Of a DNA stretch of 24,296 nt, positions 23,543-24,296 are shown piece after piece. The notes under the pieces are model-generated. The model searched no databases. It was not told the origin of the DNA and worked only from the letters and a program-made list of their open reading frames with translations. The DNA is from Chitinophaga pinensis (lineage in GTDB: Bacteria; Bacteroidota; Bacteroidia; Flavobacteriales_D; Crocinitomicaceae), in contig CAMDGP010000008.1 of the NCBI GenBank assembly GCA_945897765.1, positions 1-24,296 on the forward strand. Direction: 5' to 3'. Numbering within the stretch: the stretch's first letter is position 1; the number at the start of each line of letters is the position of its first letter. Position numbers and translations under genes: made by a program.

Positions 23543-24296
23543 ATGACAAAATTATTCGTAACCCTATTAGTTGTTGCTTTTTCTTTCAACTATTTTAGTC
23601 AAGGTTCATTCTCTGGAAACATAGAAAGCACCTTCCAATACTTAAATGCAGATTCAGTTATTGGTGCCAATCAGCCGCCCGAAAAAGCACTTTTGAATTC
23701 GTACATGAATGTTTTTTATACAAATGGAAATTTTCGTGCTGGTATGCGAGCTGAATCGTATTTGCCTCGAATTCAAGGTTATCCAAATCGTTTTGACGGA
23801 ACTGGAATTGGAATGCGCTACGTTGGTTATGGAAATGATTTTGTCGATGTTACCTTAGGCTCAATTTACGAGCAATTTGGAAGTGGTCTTGCTTTACGGT
23901 CATATGAAGACCGCGCATTGGGTTATGACAATGTTTTAGATGGAATTAGGTTAATTGTACGACCATACAAAGGTGTTACCTTAAAATCGGCTTATGGTTA
24001 TCAGCGCTTAGCCTTCCGAGAAGGACGTGTTGAAAGAAGCGATGGAATTGTACGTGCAATTGATGCGGAGGTTCACCTCAATGAAAGTTTTCCAAAAATG
24101 AAAGAATTTCCCCTAGATGTAGTTCTTGGTGGTTCTTTTGTTAGTAAATATCAAAGAGATGATAATCCCGATTTAATTCTTCCTGAAAATGTCGGAACTT
24201 ACGGCGGAAGAACAAAATTGCGCTATAAAAACCTTTATTTTGATATTGAGTACATTCAAAAAGAGCAAGACCCTTCTGCTGACAATTTATACAATT
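23543..24296 (+). CDS. DUF6029-family probable outer-membrane protein, 3' end outside the window
   Basis: From the ATG at 23543 the frame is open for 251 codons to the right edge. A signal peptide (MTKLFVTLLVVAFSFNYFSQ) is followed by alternating-residue beta strands typical of outer-membrane barrels. Landmarks are GNIESTFQYLN, PEKALLNSYMNVFYTNGNF, a FDGTGIGMRYVGYG turn, LGSIYEQFGSGLALRSYEDR and LGYDNVLDGIRL, which I recognise as the DUF6029 pattern in Bacteroidota. Function is unknown. It is 10 bp from the TlpA-like gene and certainly cotranscribed. The remaining strands lie beyond the window. Confidence 0.85.
   Translation, partial: MTKLFVTLLVVAFSFNYFSQGSFSGNIESTFQYLNADSVIGANQPPEKALLNSYMNVFYTNGNFRAGMRAESYLPRIQGYPNRFDGTGIGMRYVGYGNDFVDVTLGSIYEQFGSGLALRSYEDRALGYDNVLDGIRLIVRPYKGVTLKSAYGYQRLAFREGRVERSDGIVRAIDAEVHLNESFPKMKEFPLDVVLGGSFVSKYQRDDNPDLILPENVGTYGGRTKLRYKNLYFDIEYIQKEQDPSADNLYN

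Noticed and set aside
1..24296. CRISPR arrays, tRNA or rRNA genes, insertion sequences, prophage or defence systems
   Set aside because: None was recognised: no regularly spaced repeats, cloverleaf-like genes, transposases, integrases or defence domains.

Overview
The window looks like chromosomal DNA of a Bacteroidota bacterium, most likely a flavobacterium-type organism. It is AT-rich. Two proteins end in C-terminal domains of the type IX secretion system (T9SS, type A). DUF4403 and DUF6029-type envelope proteins are present, and there are no strong Shine-Dalgarno sequences. Several leaders carry the Bacteroidota -7 motif TAnnTTTG, once with a TTTG -33 element at exactly 19 bp. No rRNA, tRNA, CRISPR array, transposase, phage or recognisable defence genes are visible.

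Left part (1-5.5 kb): a very large secreted protein runs off the left edge (minus strand, at least 1,221 residues). It is divergent from a small group III truncated haemoglobin gene. Next, on the minus strand, come rpiB (ribose-5-phosphate isomerase B) and an overlapping secreted-protein gene. A TAA stops that gene at codon 137, but the same frame stays open for 72 more codons.

Middle (5.5-12 kb, all minus strand): a small AT-rich membrane/secreted protein, then an envelope gene set (secreted 170-residue protein, DUF4403 lipoprotein, OmpA-family protein) whose first ATG directly follows a strong terminator. Upstream lies icd, of the eukaryote-like dimeric NADP-IDH type. It is followed by a repeat-bearing intergenic region and queA (queuosine tRNA modification, long version).

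12.1-15.2 kb (minus): a tight operon of sensor histidine kinase, gpmI (cofactor-independent phosphoglycerate mutase) and a DsbA/FrnE-like oxidoreductase. Kinase and mutase overlap by 4 bp.

Right part (15.4-24.3 kb): a T9SS-exported multidomain protein (beta-helix, Ig-like, PKD, sorting domain) ends in a strong terminator. A PhoB/PhoR-like two-component pair begins 14 nt after that stem. Convergent to it are rnr (RNase R) and a small T9SS cargo protein. Divergent from that cargo gene, through back-to-back promoters, is a TlpA-like thioredoxin followed by a DUF6029 outer-membrane protein cut by the window end.

Most of the content is housekeeping plus cell-envelope genes. I see no complete novel system. 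The most unusual points are the in-frame stop in the rpiB-linked gene, the two terminator hairpins placed at the start of downstream genes, and the kinase-mutase coupling.
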